Assembly: GCA_947503175.1 (NCBI GenBank) | Contig: CANNCO010000001.1 | Location: forward strand, 1,364,001-1,428,000 | Source of the DNA: an uncultured Paracoccaceae bacterium | GTDB taxonomy: Bacteria > Pseudomonadota > Alphaproteobacteria > Rhodobacterales > Rhodobacteraceae | Length of the DNA: 64,000 nt | Reading direction: 5' to 3' | Part shown: in pieces, positions 52,629 to 62,019 of the stretch | How positions within the stretch are numbered: position 1 is the first letter of the stretch | Layout: each line of letters begins with the position of its first letter | Notes under the pieces: model-generated | What the model saw: the letters and a program-made list of their open reading frames with translations, nothing else | Databases searched by the model: none | Told to the model about the DNA's origin: nothing | Program-made: the position numbers and the translations under genes

Positions 52629-55600
52629 CTACTCCGGGGGCGCTGGCGGTGGTCGTCGGAAAATCTCGCGGAACATGCCCGGCGTCAGAATCGACAAGGG
52701 GTTAACCCGCATTCGGGGAGCATCGGCGTTCCCGGTCAGACGGAAGGTAAAGCCGAACAGCCCCTCGCCCCGCCGCGTGAACAATTGCCCCACCGAGTTC
52801 AGAAGATAGACCGGCGAAATCACGCCCCCCATGTCCAGTTGTTCCGAGCGCGTGTCATAGACACCGTCCAGCGAAATGCCAAGCGATGCGCCGGTGGCCG
52901 AGCCCTGGGAAAGGATCAGCTGATCATTCACTAACTGGAACCGGCCATCGATCTGATCAAACAGGATGCCGGGGCCCTGAAGCTGGTCGATGATGCCGAC
53001 GATCGACACAGCATCCAGCAGGTCAGCCAGTACGGGCTGATCTCCCAGCCGTGCGTTTCCGATCTCGATCTGTCCGTCGAACCCTTCGCCGTCCCGTGGC
53101 ACGAGTATGAGGTCAAGACTGCCGTCATCGAGAGATTTAAAGAGTCCCGCATCGCGCAAGATCTGACCCGCATTATCACCCTGTACACGGAACGCCGTCC
53201 GCCCGTTCTGTGGCACCAGACGGGCCGCAAAAGGCGCACCGCCATTGACGCGGCCCTGCACGTTCCCCGTCAGGCCCTGCCCGGTCGTCACTTGCGCGAC
53301 AACATCCGTCGCGACAAGTCCCTCCCGGATCACGACCTGATCGAGCCGCGCTTCCACCGGGACGGAGTCGCCCCCAATGTCGTCCTCTGCCTCTTCGCGA
53401 CGGGTCAGATCAATCGTCCCACCCAGAATCTGAACGAGCGGAGCGACATCGGCCCCCTGACCAATCAGTGTCACCGGCGCAACGAACCAATCGCCGAGCT
53501 GCACTGTTTCGAACTCTGCCGCATCGAACTGACCATCGGGGTCCAAACGGATCAGGCCGTTAACCGTCAGATCGGGTGCCGAAAGCGCAAGCCGGTCGAT
53601 CTCCACCGGTTGCCCGAACCGCCCGGCAATCTCGAAGAGCCCCGGTACATCTGCGGGTTTCGACCAGCCCAGCCCGCCAAGCGTCATCTCGATCCCGGTC
53701 AAGTCGGATGTCAGCGAAAACTCAGGAGGTGCATCGCCCTCAATGTCGATGGCGACTGTTCCCTGCCCCTGACCAGAGATCAGGCCATCGGGATAAGTGA
53801 TACCAAATGTGCGGGCGAAAACGGGCGATAGAGCGACCTGCCCAACCACCCGGCTGGTCTGCCCCCGGCCTTCGCCGAACTCTTGCCGCCAGGTCAGGTT
53901 CATCGGCGCACCATCCAGCGTCAACGGACCCGAAACGGTGACGCCGTCATCATCGGCTGACAGATCAAGCGCCTGCGATCGCAGGATCCGATCACGGACG
54001 ATCCGGTCCGAAACGACATCCGTCAGCCGCCCGCTTACGTCGAACGCCACCTCCTCCAGCGCCACATCCCGCGCCAGCGGCACCCGAATGAGCGCGGATG
54101 CCCGCGCTGCAGCGTCGGCGATATCCACCTCGCGCCCCGCCTTTTCCATCAGCTCCAGCGGCGGCCGGTTCAGAAGCGATAATGCTGAAGTCAGCGAACT
54201 GGCAGCCTCAAGCCCAACAACAGCTTCGCCCGGTTTAGCATAGACATCCGGGATCACGACAGTCGATCCAGCGGCATTGACCACCGATCCGCGATGGCCT
54301 TCAGCAGCCGCGTCCACCGTCCCTTTCGTCAGATATGCGGCGAATTTGCCGTTCAACAAAGACGCATGCCCCGCCCCGCCCCGAATGGGCGGAAAGCCCT
54401 TGATGTACTGTGCCGCGGCACCGGAAAACCCAAAGCTCAGACCCAAATCCGGCTCAACGTCGTCCTGCTGAAGTCGCAGCGCGATCGAAACCGTCTCGAC
54501 CAGTCCGCCATGAAGGTTATTCACGATCCACCGCTTTGCTCCGGGGGCCACGCCCTGCGGCCAGAGAGCCAGAACCTGATCCCGGAGCAGATCATGGGAG
54601 GACAAATCGACCGCAGCCTGCCAGCCATCGTTGTCGGCCCAGACGCGCCCACCTCCCGAGACCCGATAGTCCTCACCCGCAAGATAGAACTGCCCCAGAT
54701 CGACGGCGAAGGGCGCAAGACGCAGACGCATATCGACCGCGCCGCTCGAAAGCATCAGGGGGGCGTCGAACAATCCCTCTGCGGCGAGTTCAAGCGCACT
54801 GATCCGCATCTGCGAGACAAGCGACCCGGGCCACGCTCCGTCAAAATCCTGCAGATAGGCATGACCGGTTGACGACAGCCGAACCAGATCGCTTTCAACC
54901 GACAGTTCCGAGAACTCGACGCGTGCCTTTTCCGGATCATAGGTCAGATAGGCGCGCGCCCGGTTGAAGGGAACCGGGCTTGCTTCGGCAACCGGCTGCA
55001 ACGCACCCTCGCCGATCTCAAGCGTCGCGGCAAGGATATCAACGGCACCGTCCGTGTCGAACACTGTGCGGATCGCACCGGACACAGGCGCATCAAGCAG
55101 CGCCAGATAACTCAGCGCCGGGGATTGCAGTGCGATGTCGCGGGCGGCGGCACCATCGACATTCACCGCAAGCTCTGCCGCGGGCGAGTCTTTTCTGGAG
55201 TTGAACGAGACTTGTACCTGCGCCAGGTCTTCAGTTCCATTGAACACCTCGGTCAGAATGTCGATCTCGATCCGGTCCGCTTCGTTCTTGAGTGTCAGAA
55301 GGCCATCCGTGACCTGCCAGACGCGGCCCGACCGTGCGTCTTCCAAGGTGATTGTCAGGTCGGTCGCTGTGACGGTCGCGAGCGAGGTCAGAACGGGCAG
55401 TGTGAACGCATCATCGATCGCGGTCAGAACATCCGGCAAGTTTTCCGGCGTCGTGGTAGCCTCGCCCAAGCTTAGCGAGACTGTGCCGTCAAGCGCCCGG
55501 CGGATCGTCGCCTGAACACCGCTGATACGAAGATCCGTGGGCCGCAACTGCCAGTCCCACATGGCGGCGGCCGAAAGCTCCACACCGATCTCTTCGATCT

Positions 55601-55913
55601 GTCCGATCCGGGCGCCTGCCCCGTCGCGGGCCGACAGGTTCCGCAACAGTATCCTCGGGGTCAGTGTCCGGTCCAGTTCCACCGAGACATCGTCAAGATT
55701 GACGATACCGCCCAGCATCTGGCCCGTCAGCGCCCGTTCGATCCGGTTGGTCATCTCAGCCGGAAGGGTGAGCGAGCGTCCGATCATCGAGACCGCGCCG
55801 GTGGCGAGGACAAGCACGATAACAACCAGCACGAGCAGCGGGCGGACCCATCGCTTGCGACGCGTCGGTTCGGGCGCGTCCTCCGGGATTTCTGGCATGT
55901 CAGACTGGGTCAT
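52629..55913 (-). CDS. large AsmA/DUF3971-type (YhdP-like) envelope protein
   Basis: 1094 residues. After a basic cytoplasmic stretch (RRKRWVRP) comes a single N-terminal membrane anchor ([19 protein letters not shown]); the rest is a long series of beta-rich repeats. The C-terminal part ([64 protein letters not shown], then [33 protein letters not shown]) is the conserved AsmA-like C-terminal domain. Proteins of this group (YhdP, TamB, YdbH) form hydrophobic grooves that carry phospholipids toward the outer membrane. Upstream of queA in one unit; divergent from bcp. Confidence 0.9.
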   Translation of the reverse strand: MTQSDMPEIPEDAPEPTRRKRWVRPLLVLVVIVLVLATGAVSMIGRSLTLPAEMTNRIERALTGQMLGGIVNLDDVSVELDRTLTPRILLRNLSARDGAGARIGQIEEIGVELSAAAMWDWQLRPTDLRISGVQATIRRALDGTVSLSLGEATTTPENLPDVLTAIDDAFTLPVLTSLATVTATDLTITLEDARSGRVWQVTDGLLTLKNEADRIEIDILTEVFNGTEDLAQVQVSFNSRKDSPAAELAVNVDGAAARDIALQSPALSYLALLDAPVSGAIRTVFDTDGAVDILAATLEIGEGALQPVAEASPVPFNRARAYLTYDPEKARVEFSELSVESDLVRLSSTGHAYLQDFDGAWPGSLVSQMRISALELAAEGLFDAPLMLSSGAVDMRLRLAPFAVDLGQFYLAGEDYRVSGGGRVWADNDGWQAAVDLSSHDLLRDQVLALWPQGVAPGAKRWIVNNLHGGLVETVSIALRLQQDDVEPDLGLSFGFSGAAAQYIKGFPPIRGGAGHASLLNGKFAAYLTKGTVDAAAEGHRGSVVNAAGSTVVIPDVYAKPGEAVVGLEAASSLTSALSLLNRPPLELMEKAGREVDIADAAARASALIRVPLARDVALEEVAFDVSGRLTDVVSDRIVRDRILRSQALDLSADDDGVTVSGPLTLDGAPMNLTWRQEFGEGRGQTSRVVGQVALSPVFARTFGITYPDGLISGQGQGTVAIDIEGDAPPEFSLTSDLTGIEMTLGGLGWSKPADVPGLFEIAGRFGQPVEIDRLALSAPDLTVNGLIRLDPDGQFDAAEFETVQLGDWFVAPVTLIGQGADVAPLVQILGGTIDLTRREEAEDDIGGDSVPVEARLDQVVIREGLVATDVVAQVTTGQGLTGNVQGRVNGGAPFAARLVPQNGRTAFRVQGDNAGQILRDAGLFKSLDDGSLDLILVPRDGEGFDGQIEIGNARLGDQPVLADLLDAVSIVGIIDQLQGPGILFDQIDGRFQLVNDQLILSQGSATGASLGISLDGVYDTRSEQLDMGGVISPVYLLNSVGQLFTRRGEGLFGFTFRLTGNADAPRMRVNPLSILTPGMFREIFRRPPPAPPE

Positions 55914-55984
55914 GTTTCGATCTTTATCTTCGGTCCAGATGCCCTAGAACAGCAAGAGGGAATAGTCACCGAAAGAGGACCAAA

Positions 55985-56446
55985 ATGATCGACATTGGCG
56001 ATAACGCACCGGATTTCACCCTGCCCCGCGACGGTGGCGAGGACGTAACTCTGTCGAAAGAGCTTTCGGGCGCCGTGGTTCTTTACTTCTATCCGCGCGA
56101 CGACACCTCGGGATGCACGCGCGAAGCGGTGGATTTCACGGGTCTCGCCTCGGAGTTTGCGGCAGCCGAAACCAAGGTCTTCGGCATCTCGAAAGACACT
56201 GTTGCCAAGCATGACAAGTTCCGTGACAAGCACGAACTGGGCATTCCGCTTCTGTCCGATGCCGACAGCGATGTCTGCGAGCGTTACGGTACATGGGTCG
56301 AGAAAAGCATGTATGGCAAGAAGTTCATGGGCATCGAACGTACGACCTTTCTGATCGACAAGACGGGCACCGTCCGCAGCGTCTGGCGCAAGGTGAAGGT
56401 TCCAGGGCATGCCGAAGCGGTACTCGAGGCGGCGCGCGGACTGTGA
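55985..56446 (+). CDS. bcp: peroxiredoxin, Bcp/PrxQ family
   Basis: 153 residues, thiol peroxidase reducing hydroperoxides. The peroxidatic Cys44 is in YPRDDTSGCTREAVDF. In the common form a resolving Cys sits five residues later, but here that position (49) is Val; another cysteine is at 98 (SDVCERYG), so either it resolves the disulfide or the enzyme acts as a 1-Cys type. SD GAGGACC is good. Its stop overlaps the GTG start of the DUF455 gene by four bases. Confidence 0.95.
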   Translation: MIDIGDNAPDFTLPRDGGEDVTLSKELSGAVVLYFYPRDDTSGCTREAVDFTGLASEFAAAETKVFGISKDTVAKHDKFRDKHELGIPLLSDADSDVCERYGTWVEKSMYGKKFMGIERTTFLIDKTGTVRSVWRKVKVPGHAEAVLEAARGL

Positions 56447-57252
56447 AACCGCTGGCCGAATGCGCCGCCGAGGTTCTGAACACGGCAGATGGACGGGACA
56501 AGACAGCGCTGAGCCGCGCCCATGCCGCGGCGTGGACAAAAGCAAGGTCCGACGGTGCCGAAGTCGCCATCGGCCATGCGAACCCGCCCGATCATCCGGC
56601 ACGGCCCGCCCATCCCGAGCTTCTGTCACCGCGCGATGTGCCAAAGCGCAAGCCCGGCACCCCGCAGGGTCGGATCGCACTTCTTCATGCCGTCGCGCAT
56701 ATCGAACTGAATGCGGTCGATTTGCATTGGGACATCATCGCGCGGTTCGCCGACACGCCACTGCCCTTGGGCTTCTACGACGACTGGGTGCGCGCTGCGG
56801 ATGAGGAATCAAAGCATTTCAATCTGATGTGCGACAACCTTGAACGGCTGGGAAGCCGTTACGGCGCCCTGCCCGCCCATTCCGGCATGTGGCGCGCAGC
56901 AGAGGACACAGCGGACGACCTTCTGGGCCGTCTCGCGATTGTGCCGATGGTGCTTGAAGCACGCGGGCTTGATGTGACACCGGGCATGATCGAGGTCTTT
57001 GACCGCGCGGGCGATGCTCCGTCCGTCGACGCTTTACGCACGATCTATGCCGAAGAGGTAGGTCACGTCGCCTACGGATCGAAGTGGTTTCACTTCCTGT
57101 GTGGCCGAACCGACCGCGACCCGAAGCCCGTGTTCCACGCTCTCGTCCGCAAGTATTTCCCAGGCGGACTGAAGCCGCCCTTCAACGACGAAAAGCGTGC
57201 CGAGGCGGGAATACCGCCGGATTTTTATTGGCCGTTGGTCGAAAATGCTTGA
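56443..57252 (+). CDS. DUF455 family ferritin-like protein
   Basis: 269 residues read from GTG at 56443 (GTGA overlap with bcp). Ferritin-like four-helix pattern with acidic/His metal positions: LLHAVAHIELNAVDLHWDIIARF (E-x6-H type), WVRAADEESKHFNLMCDNLERLGSRYG (E-E-x2-H) and IYAEEVGHVAYGSKWFHFLCG (E-E-x2-H). This suggests a di-iron or di-metal centre, as in MiaE-like or rubrerythrin relatives. Function unproven. Translational coupling to a peroxiredoxin suggests a joint oxidative-stress role. Confidence 0.9.
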   Translation: MKPLAECAAEVLNTADGRDKTALSRAHAAAWTKARSDGAEVAIGHANPPDHPARPAHPELLSPRDVPKRKPGTPQGRIALLHAVAHIELNAVDLHWDIIARFADTPLPLGFYDDWVRAADEESKHFNLMCDNLERLGSRYGALPAHSGMWRAAEDTADDLLGRLAIVPMVLEARGLDVTPGMIEVFDRAGDAPSVDALRTIYAEEVGHVAYGSKWFHFLCGRTDRDPKPVFHALVRKYFPGGLKPPFNDEKRAEAGIPPDFYWPLVENA

Positions 57253-57431
57253 CGTCAATCGGCGATTTGTTGCCGAGACTCCCTGCTAACCACGCGACAT
57301 TCCTTATTTTTGTCCAAAATTGTTGCTCGTATGTCTTGGCAAGGTTAATCAACGACATGCTGCCGAAGAATTTGGGGGTTTCGGCGGTTCGAGTGGCAGG
57401 TAGACGGGACAGATCATTGGCATCACGCTTC

Positions 57432-58739
57432 ATGCACAGACTGCATGCGCGCATCGAGCGCGCCTTTCCGGAACAGCGCTTGTTCCTTCGCTCGGATGTG
57501 GAAACACGCTATGTCCGACTCAGCCCAGTGGCCCAGGTCGTGGCCCTTGGCGGCAGCGCCATCGTCATCGGCTGGGCCATCGTGGCGTCTGCGATCCTAA
57601 TGATGGATAGCCTCGGAGCAGGGAATTTCCGCGAGCAGGCGCAGCGCGAAAAACGTCTCTATGAAGAGCGTCTGAATACACTTGCCGCCGAACGGGACAT
57701 GCGCGCTGAAGAGGCGCGCGAGGCCCATGACCGCTTCTCTCTGGCGCTGACCGAAGTGTCGGCAATGCAGGCGCGGCTTCTGGCAGCCGAAGAACGTCGC
57801 AAAGAGCTTGAGAGCGGGCTGACTGCCCTGCGGGCGACGCTGCGCAATGCCATCGCGGAACGGGATACGAAGCAAAAGCTGGTTGCCGAACTCAGCGCCT
57901 CGATCGCCGAGACGGCAAGTGCTGCGCCGCCCGAAGTCTCGCAGATCGACGAACTTTCGAAGACGGTCGATTATCTGGCAGACGCCCTGTCGAACACCGC
58001 CGAGGATCGCGACGAAATGTCCGGCACCACGGTGCAGGTTTTGGCCCAGCTTGAAGAGATGGAGCTGGAACGCGACCTGATCGAGGAACGCAACGATCGC
58101 ATCTTCCAACAGCTTGAAGAGGCCGTTGCCGTCTCGCTTGAGCCCCTGGACGAGATGTTCAGCGCCGCGGGTCTTCCCGCTGACAGCATCATCGAAACCG
58201 TGCGCCGAGGATACTCCGGTCAGGGCGGACCACTGACACCGTTGATGCTGACGACCAAGGGCGAAGAGCCTGACCCCGAAAGCCTGCGCGCAAACGAGAT
58301 CCTGACACGGCTGGATACCCTGAATCTTTACCGCATCGCCGTTCAGAAGACGCCCTTCGCCGAGCCGGTGAAGGGTACCTTCCGCTATACCAGCGGTTTT
58401 GGCCCCCGCTGGGGACGGATGCATGAAGGCTCGGACTTCGCAGGGCCCCACGGCATGCCGATCTATTCCACCGCCGACGGCGTCGTTACGCATGCGGGCT
58501 GGCAAGGTGGATATGGCCGTCTGGTCAAGATAAAACATGATTTCGGCATCGAGACCCGCTATGCTCATTTGTCCAGAATCCGCGTCAAGGTCGGCGATAG
58601 GGTCTCGCGCGGAGAGCGGATCGGTGATATGGGAAACTCCGGACGATCAACCGGTACCCATCTTCACTATGAAGTCCGCATCAGCGGCGAAGCCGTGAAC
58701 CCCATGAAATACATCAAGGCAGCGAAAGATGTTTTCTAA
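57432..58739 (+). CDS. M23 family metallopeptidase with coiled coil (LytM-type)
   Basis: About 435 residues: a short cytoplasmic start (RLFLRSDVETRYVRLSP), one membrane helix (VVALGGSAIVIGWAIVASAILMM), a long coiled coil (about residues 70-270, Glu/Arg/Leu-rich), and a C-terminal LytM domain with HEGSDFAGPHG (zinc His and Asp), TRYAHLSR and GTHLHYEV (H-x-H). Zinc ligands are present, so it may cut peptidoglycan crosslinks. The start is uncertain: 57357 (MLPKNLGV) is also open. It overlaps the bactofilin gene by 11 bases, a known cell-shape pairing. Confidence 0.9.
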   Translation: MHRLHARIERAFPEQRLFLRSDVETRYVRLSPVAQVVALGGSAIVIGWAIVASAILMMDSLGAGNFREQAQREKRLYEERLNTLAAERDMRAEEAREAHDRFSLALTEVSAMQARLLAAEERRKELESGLTALRATLRNAIAERDTKQKLVAELSASIAETASAAPPEVSQIDELSKTVDYLADALSNTAEDRDEMSGTTVQVLAQLEEMELERDLIEERNDRIFQQLEEAVAVSLEPLDEMFSAAGLPADSIIETVRRGYSGQGGPLTPLMLTTKGEEPDPESLRANEILTRLDTLNLYRIAVQKTPFAEPVKGTFRYTSGFGPRWGRMHEGSDFAGPHGMPIYSTADGVVTHAGWQGGYGRLVKIKHDFGIETRYAHLSRIRVKVGDRVSRGERIGDMGNSGRSTGTHLHYEVRISGEAVNPMKYIKAAKDVF

Positions 58740-59256
58740 AAGCAGAGTGAACGAACCCGGCAATGCACCGTCTTCGACGGAGCCGGAAACCCCCACCAAG
58801 GCACCTGATTCCATGACAACAAAACCGACCACCGATTACGCATCTTCGACGCCTAAAGCGAAGCCGCCCGCATCTGTCCTGTCCTCGGATCTGACGGTGA
58901 AGGGCAATCTCAAGACCGCTGGCGACATCCAGATCGAAGGTACGGTAGAGGGCGACATTCGAGCGCATCTTCTGACCGTTGGCGAAGGCGCGACCGTGCG
59001 CGGTGAATGCATGGCTGACGACGTTGTCGTAAATGGCCGCATCATCGGTCGCGTGCGTGGCCTGAAGGTCCGCCTGACATCGACCGCACGGGTCGAGGGC
59101 GACATAATCCATAAGACGATCGCAATTGAATCGGGAGCCCATTTCGAGGGCTCGGTCCAGCGTCAGGAAGACCCCCTGTCTTCCGGCACCGGCGCGAAGC
59201 CTGCGGCGACCGCGAAGCCCGGCACAGCGGCTTCGGCGGCCCCGGCCAAATCCTGA
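58729..59256 (+). CDS. bactofilin family polymer-forming protein
   Basis: 175 residues: a variable Pro/Thr/Ser-rich N-terminus (1-50), the right-handed beta-helix core (SVLSSDLTVKGNLKTAGDIQIEGTVEGDIRAHLLTVGEGATVRGECMADDVVVNGRIIGRVRGLKVRLTSTARVEGDI, with the regular six-residue G/V pattern), and an Ala/Lys/Pro tail. Bactofilins polymerise without nucleotide and recruit peptidoglycan enzymes such as LytM peptidases. The gene begins inside the end of the M23 gene (11-base overlap), so the two products probably work together. Confidence 0.93.
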   Translation: MFSKSRVNEPGNAPSSTEPETPTKAPDSMTTKPTTDYASSTPKAKPPASVLSSDLTVKGNLKTAGDIQIEGTVEGDIRAHLLTVGEGATVRGECMADDVVVNGRIIGRVRGLKVRLTSTARVEGDIIHKTIAIESGAHFEGSVQRQEDPLSSGTGAKPAATAKPGTAASAAPAKS

Positions 59257-59266
59257 TTGACGTCAC

Positions 59267-60745
59267 ATGACGGGTCACACGACGCCGCGCATTGTCGCGG
59301 CGTCGTCGTTTCGGCCTGGATTTTGTCCGGAGAACGCCCGGCGCCGCATTCTGTTTGCCGCGATACTCGCCTCGGCCCTCGGCTTCATCGACGGGACAGT
59401 TGTGTCAATTGCCATGCCAGCGATGCGGTCGTCGCTGGAAGCCACCCTGGCGGAAGCCCAGTGGATCAATAACGCATATCTTCTTTCGCTCTCGGCACTG
59501 ATGCTCGTGGGCGGGGCGGCGGGCGACAGATTCGGGTTGGGCCGGGTCTTTTCCATCGGGATAGCGGTCTTCATCGTCGCCTCACTGGCAAGCGCCCTTG
59601 CCCCCAACGCTGAAACACTCATCGCGGCGCGGGCCCTGAAGGGGATCGGCGCCGCGGCAATGATCCCCGGCTCGCTTGCCCTGATCTATCGCACCTATCC
59701 GAAAGACGAACGCGGGCGCGCCATCGGGCTTTGGGCCGGGGCTTCTGCGCTGACGACGGCACTTGGACCGATCCTTGGTGGGGCTGCGATTACCCTTTTG
59801 GGGGATGAGGCCTGGCGCTGGCTTTTTGCCATCAACCTTCCGCTTGGTCTGATCGCCATCTGGTTTGTCCTGTCGGCAGTCGAAGACGATCGGGGCGACC
59901 CGTCGCGTGGCGTGGACTATCTGGGGGCGTTCCTGATCTCGCTCTGCCTGGGTATGGCGGCCTATGCGCTGACGGGCCTCGGCGCGGAAACCGGGACCGG
60001 GGCTTACGTGTTTGGCTTCCTCGCGCTCATGGCGCTCGGTGGCTTCATCATCTGGGAGGCCCGCGTGCGCGATCCTATGATGCCGCTCAGCCTTTTCGCC
60101 AGCCTGCGCTTCACATCTGCCAATCTGGCGACGTTCCTTCTCTACCTCTCCCTCTCGGCTGTCCTGTTTTTCCTGCCGATGACCGTCATTGCGGGATGGG
60201 GCATCACCGAAGCCGAAGCTTCGGCTGCCTTCCTTCCGTTGACCGGGTTCATCGCGCTGTTTTCAGCCCGGGTCGGACGCGCGGCAGATCGCATCGGACC
60301 GGGCATCCTGATCGCGATGGGAACCGCAATCGTCGCAGCCGCCTTTGCCGGGATGGCGTTGACCGCACCCATGCAGGCGTTTTGGAAAGCCACGCTGCCG
60401 CTGATGTGCCTCATGGGCGCGGGCATGTGTCTTGTCGTGGCCCCCCTCTCGACGGCGGTGATGGGTGCGGTGCCCGAAGAACAGGCCGGGGCCGCATCGG
60501 GCATCAACAACGCGGTCAGCCGGATCGCGGGACTTGTCGCCATCGCCGCAATGGGCGCGGTCGCCGCATCGGCCTATGCCTCGGCTGGCGGGCCGGACAG
60601 CTTTGGTGCACCCTCCGACCTTCAGGGGCACGCAGATGCGATGAATGCAGGGTTCGTTGCTGTCGCCTGGGTCACTGCGGCCCTCGCAGCCGCCGCGTCT
60701 TTGATCTCATGGATCGGCATCCGCGGGCGCGATCAGGCCGGATGA
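59267..60745 (+). CDS. MFS transporter, DHA2/EmrB-like (14 TM)
   Basis: 492 residues with about fourteen membrane helices. LGFIDGTVVSIAMPAMRSSLEATLAEAQWINNAYLLSLSALMLVGGAAGDRFGLGRVFSIG contains motif D1 and motif A (GDRFGLGR); LTTALGPILGGAAITLLGDEAWRWLFAINLPLGLIAI is motif C. Such proteins export drugs or other toxic compounds by proton antiport. The assigned ATG lies ten bases after bactofilin and has no good SD; a hairpin covers codons 5-14. It overlaps the convergent DUF2189 gene by 13 bases. Confidence 0.9.
   Translation: MTGHTTPRIVAASSFRPGFCPENARRRILFAAILASALGFIDGTVVSIAMPAMRSSLEATLAEAQWINNAYLLSLSALMLVGGAAGDRFGLGRVFSIGIAVFIVASLASALAPNAETLIAARALKGIGAAAMIPGSLALIYRTYPKDERGRAIGLWAGASALTTALGPILGGAAITLLGDEAWRWLFAINLPLGLIAIWFVLSAVEDDRGDPSRGVDYLGAFLISLCLGMAAYALTGLGAETGTGAYVFGFLALMALGGFIIWEARVRDPMMPLSLFASLRFTSANLATFLLYLSLSAVLFFLPMTVIAGWGITEAEASAAFLPLTGFIALFSARVGRAADRIGPGILIAMGTAIVAAAFAGMALTAPMQAFWKATLPLMCLMGAGMCLVVAPLSTAVMGAVPEEQAGAASGINNAVSRIAGLVAIAAMGAVAASAYASAGGPDSFGAPSDLQGHADAMNAGFVAVAWVTAALAAAASLISWIGIRGRDQAG
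59279..59306. repeat. hairpin at the start of the EmrB-like gene, after the bactofilin gene
   Basis: ACGACGCCGCG (59279-59289) pairs perfectly with CGCGGCGTCGT (59296-59306) around a six-base loop. It lies 23 bases beyond the bactofilin stop and inside the first codons of the MFS gene. Only CGTTTCGG follows, so as a terminator it would be weak; it may instead reduce translation of the MFS message. Confidence 0.5.
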
Positions 60746-61509
60746 TAAAGCGCCCGTCTGTAGATATGCCAGGTTGCGTGCCCCAAGACGGGCAACACCA
60801 GAAAAAGCCCCATGAACAAGGGTACCATCCCCAGAAGCAGCAGCCCCGCGATGATCGCTGCCCATGTCAGCATGACGGCAAGGTTCTGTTTCACGGTCTT
60901 GAAACTCACGATCATCGCGGTCACGAAATCCAGCTCTTTTTCAAGCAGAAGCGGCAGGCTGACCACCGTGAAGGAAAAGGTCAGGAAGGCCACCGCGCCG
61001 CCCACAGCCACCTGCAAACCCATCATTGCCATTCCGTTGGGTGTCAGAAGCGCATCATAGGAGGACGAGATATTCGTCAGCGTCGATAGCCCCATGAACA
61101 TCGCAAACAACATATGGGCAAAGAAAGACCAGAACAGGAAGATCATCAGGATGATCACACCCATCCATGGCAACTGCCTGTCCTTCTCGCGGATCACCAC
61201 GCCCATGATCTCGGACCAGACAAGGGGTTCCTCGGCCTCGAGCCTGCGGCTGACTTCGTAAAGGCCCACCGCCGCGAAGGGCGCGATCAGCGGGAAGCCC
61301 AGTGAAAGAGCGAGCGTCCAGACGAACGTGCCCGCACCGAGCATCAACAGTACGAACCCGATGATCACGTAGAAGGCCGAAAAAACCAGCCCGTAAAGGG
61401 GCGCGCGCCGGAAATCATAAATCCCGGCACGCAGCGAGGCAATGATCTCGGCAAGCGTCACCCGTCCGATTTCCGGTACCGGCGAAGCTTCTGCGGCGGT
61501 CTCGTTCAT
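60733..61509 (-). CDS. DUF2189 domain-containing membrane protein
   Basis: 258 residues: IASLRAGIYDFRRAPLYGLVFSAFYVIIGFVLLML, SLGFPLIAPFAAVGLYEVSRRLE, VAFLTFSFTVVSLPLLLEKELDFVTAMIVSFKTVKQNLAVMLTWA and LPVLGHATWHIYRRAL are the DUF2189 pattern, with six membrane helices. Function unknown. ATG at 61509 (MNETAAEASP) is preferred; a start seven codons earlier is possible. Convergent with the EmrB-like gene. Confidence 0.9.
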   Translation of the reverse strand: MNETAAEASPVPEIGRVTLAEIIASLRAGIYDFRRAPLYGLVFSAFYVIIGFVLLMLGAGTFVWTLALSLGFPLIAPFAAVGLYEVSRRLEAEEPLVWSEIMGVVIREKDRQLPWMGVIILMIFLFWSFFAHMLFAMFMGLSTLTNISSSYDALLTPNGMAMMGLQVAVGGAVAFLTFSFTVVSLPLLLEKELDFVTAMIVSFKTVKQNLAVMLTWAAIIAGLLLLGMVPLFMGLFLVLPVLGHATWHIYRRALYHPA

Positions 61510-61563
61510 GTGGCGTCCTCCCAAGCACATAATGCGGGGGTGGGAACACAGGGATCAAGCCCG

Positions 61564-61962
61564 TTACGTCTTGGCGTATTCGATCAGATCCCAGAGGTTG
61601 CCGTAAAGATCCTTGAAGACAGCAACCGTCCCATAGCTTGCCTCCGAAGGCGGCCGCTCGAATTCTACACCATTGGCAAGGTAGGTCTCATAATCCCGCC
61701 AGAAGTCATCGGTCTCCAGAAACAGAAAAACTCGTCCACCGGACTGGTTCCCGACAAATCTCCGTTGATGGTCATCGTTTGCCCGCGCGAGCAGGACCGA
61801 TGTCGGACTCTCTCCCCTCGGCCTGACGACAACCCACCTTTTGTCCTGCTCTGGTTGATAGGTGTCATCAATCAGATCGAACCCGAGTTTTTGCGTATAG
61901 AACTCAATCGCCCGATCATAGTCGTCCACGACAAGAGCGATCAGCGACAGGTTCTGGGACAT
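61564..61962 (-). CDS. VOC family protein
   Basis: 132 residues of a vicinal-oxygen-chelate fold: MSQNLSLIALVVDDYDRAIEFYTQKLGFDLIDDTYQPEQDKRWVVVRPRG, then RVFLFLETDDFWRDYETYLANGVEFERPPSEASYGTVAVFKDLYGNLWDLIEY. The terminal DLYGNLWDL with Glu supplies metal ligands; the first-strand ligand is Ala/Leu-rich, so not a standard glyoxalase I. Activity unknown. It sits 54 bases upstream of the DUF2189 gene on the same strand. Confidence 0.9.
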   Translation of the reverse strand: MSQNLSLIALVVDDYDRAIEFYTQKLGFDLIDDTYQPEQDKRWVVVRPRGESPTSVLLARANDDHQRRFVGNQSGGRVFLFLETDDFWRDYETYLANGVEFERPPSEASYGTVAVFKDLYGNLWDLIEYAKT

Positions 61963-62019
61963 CCGTCAGTTCCAATCTATCGGCGCGTGACTTGGCTTAC
62001 CAACGCAAGGACGCACACC

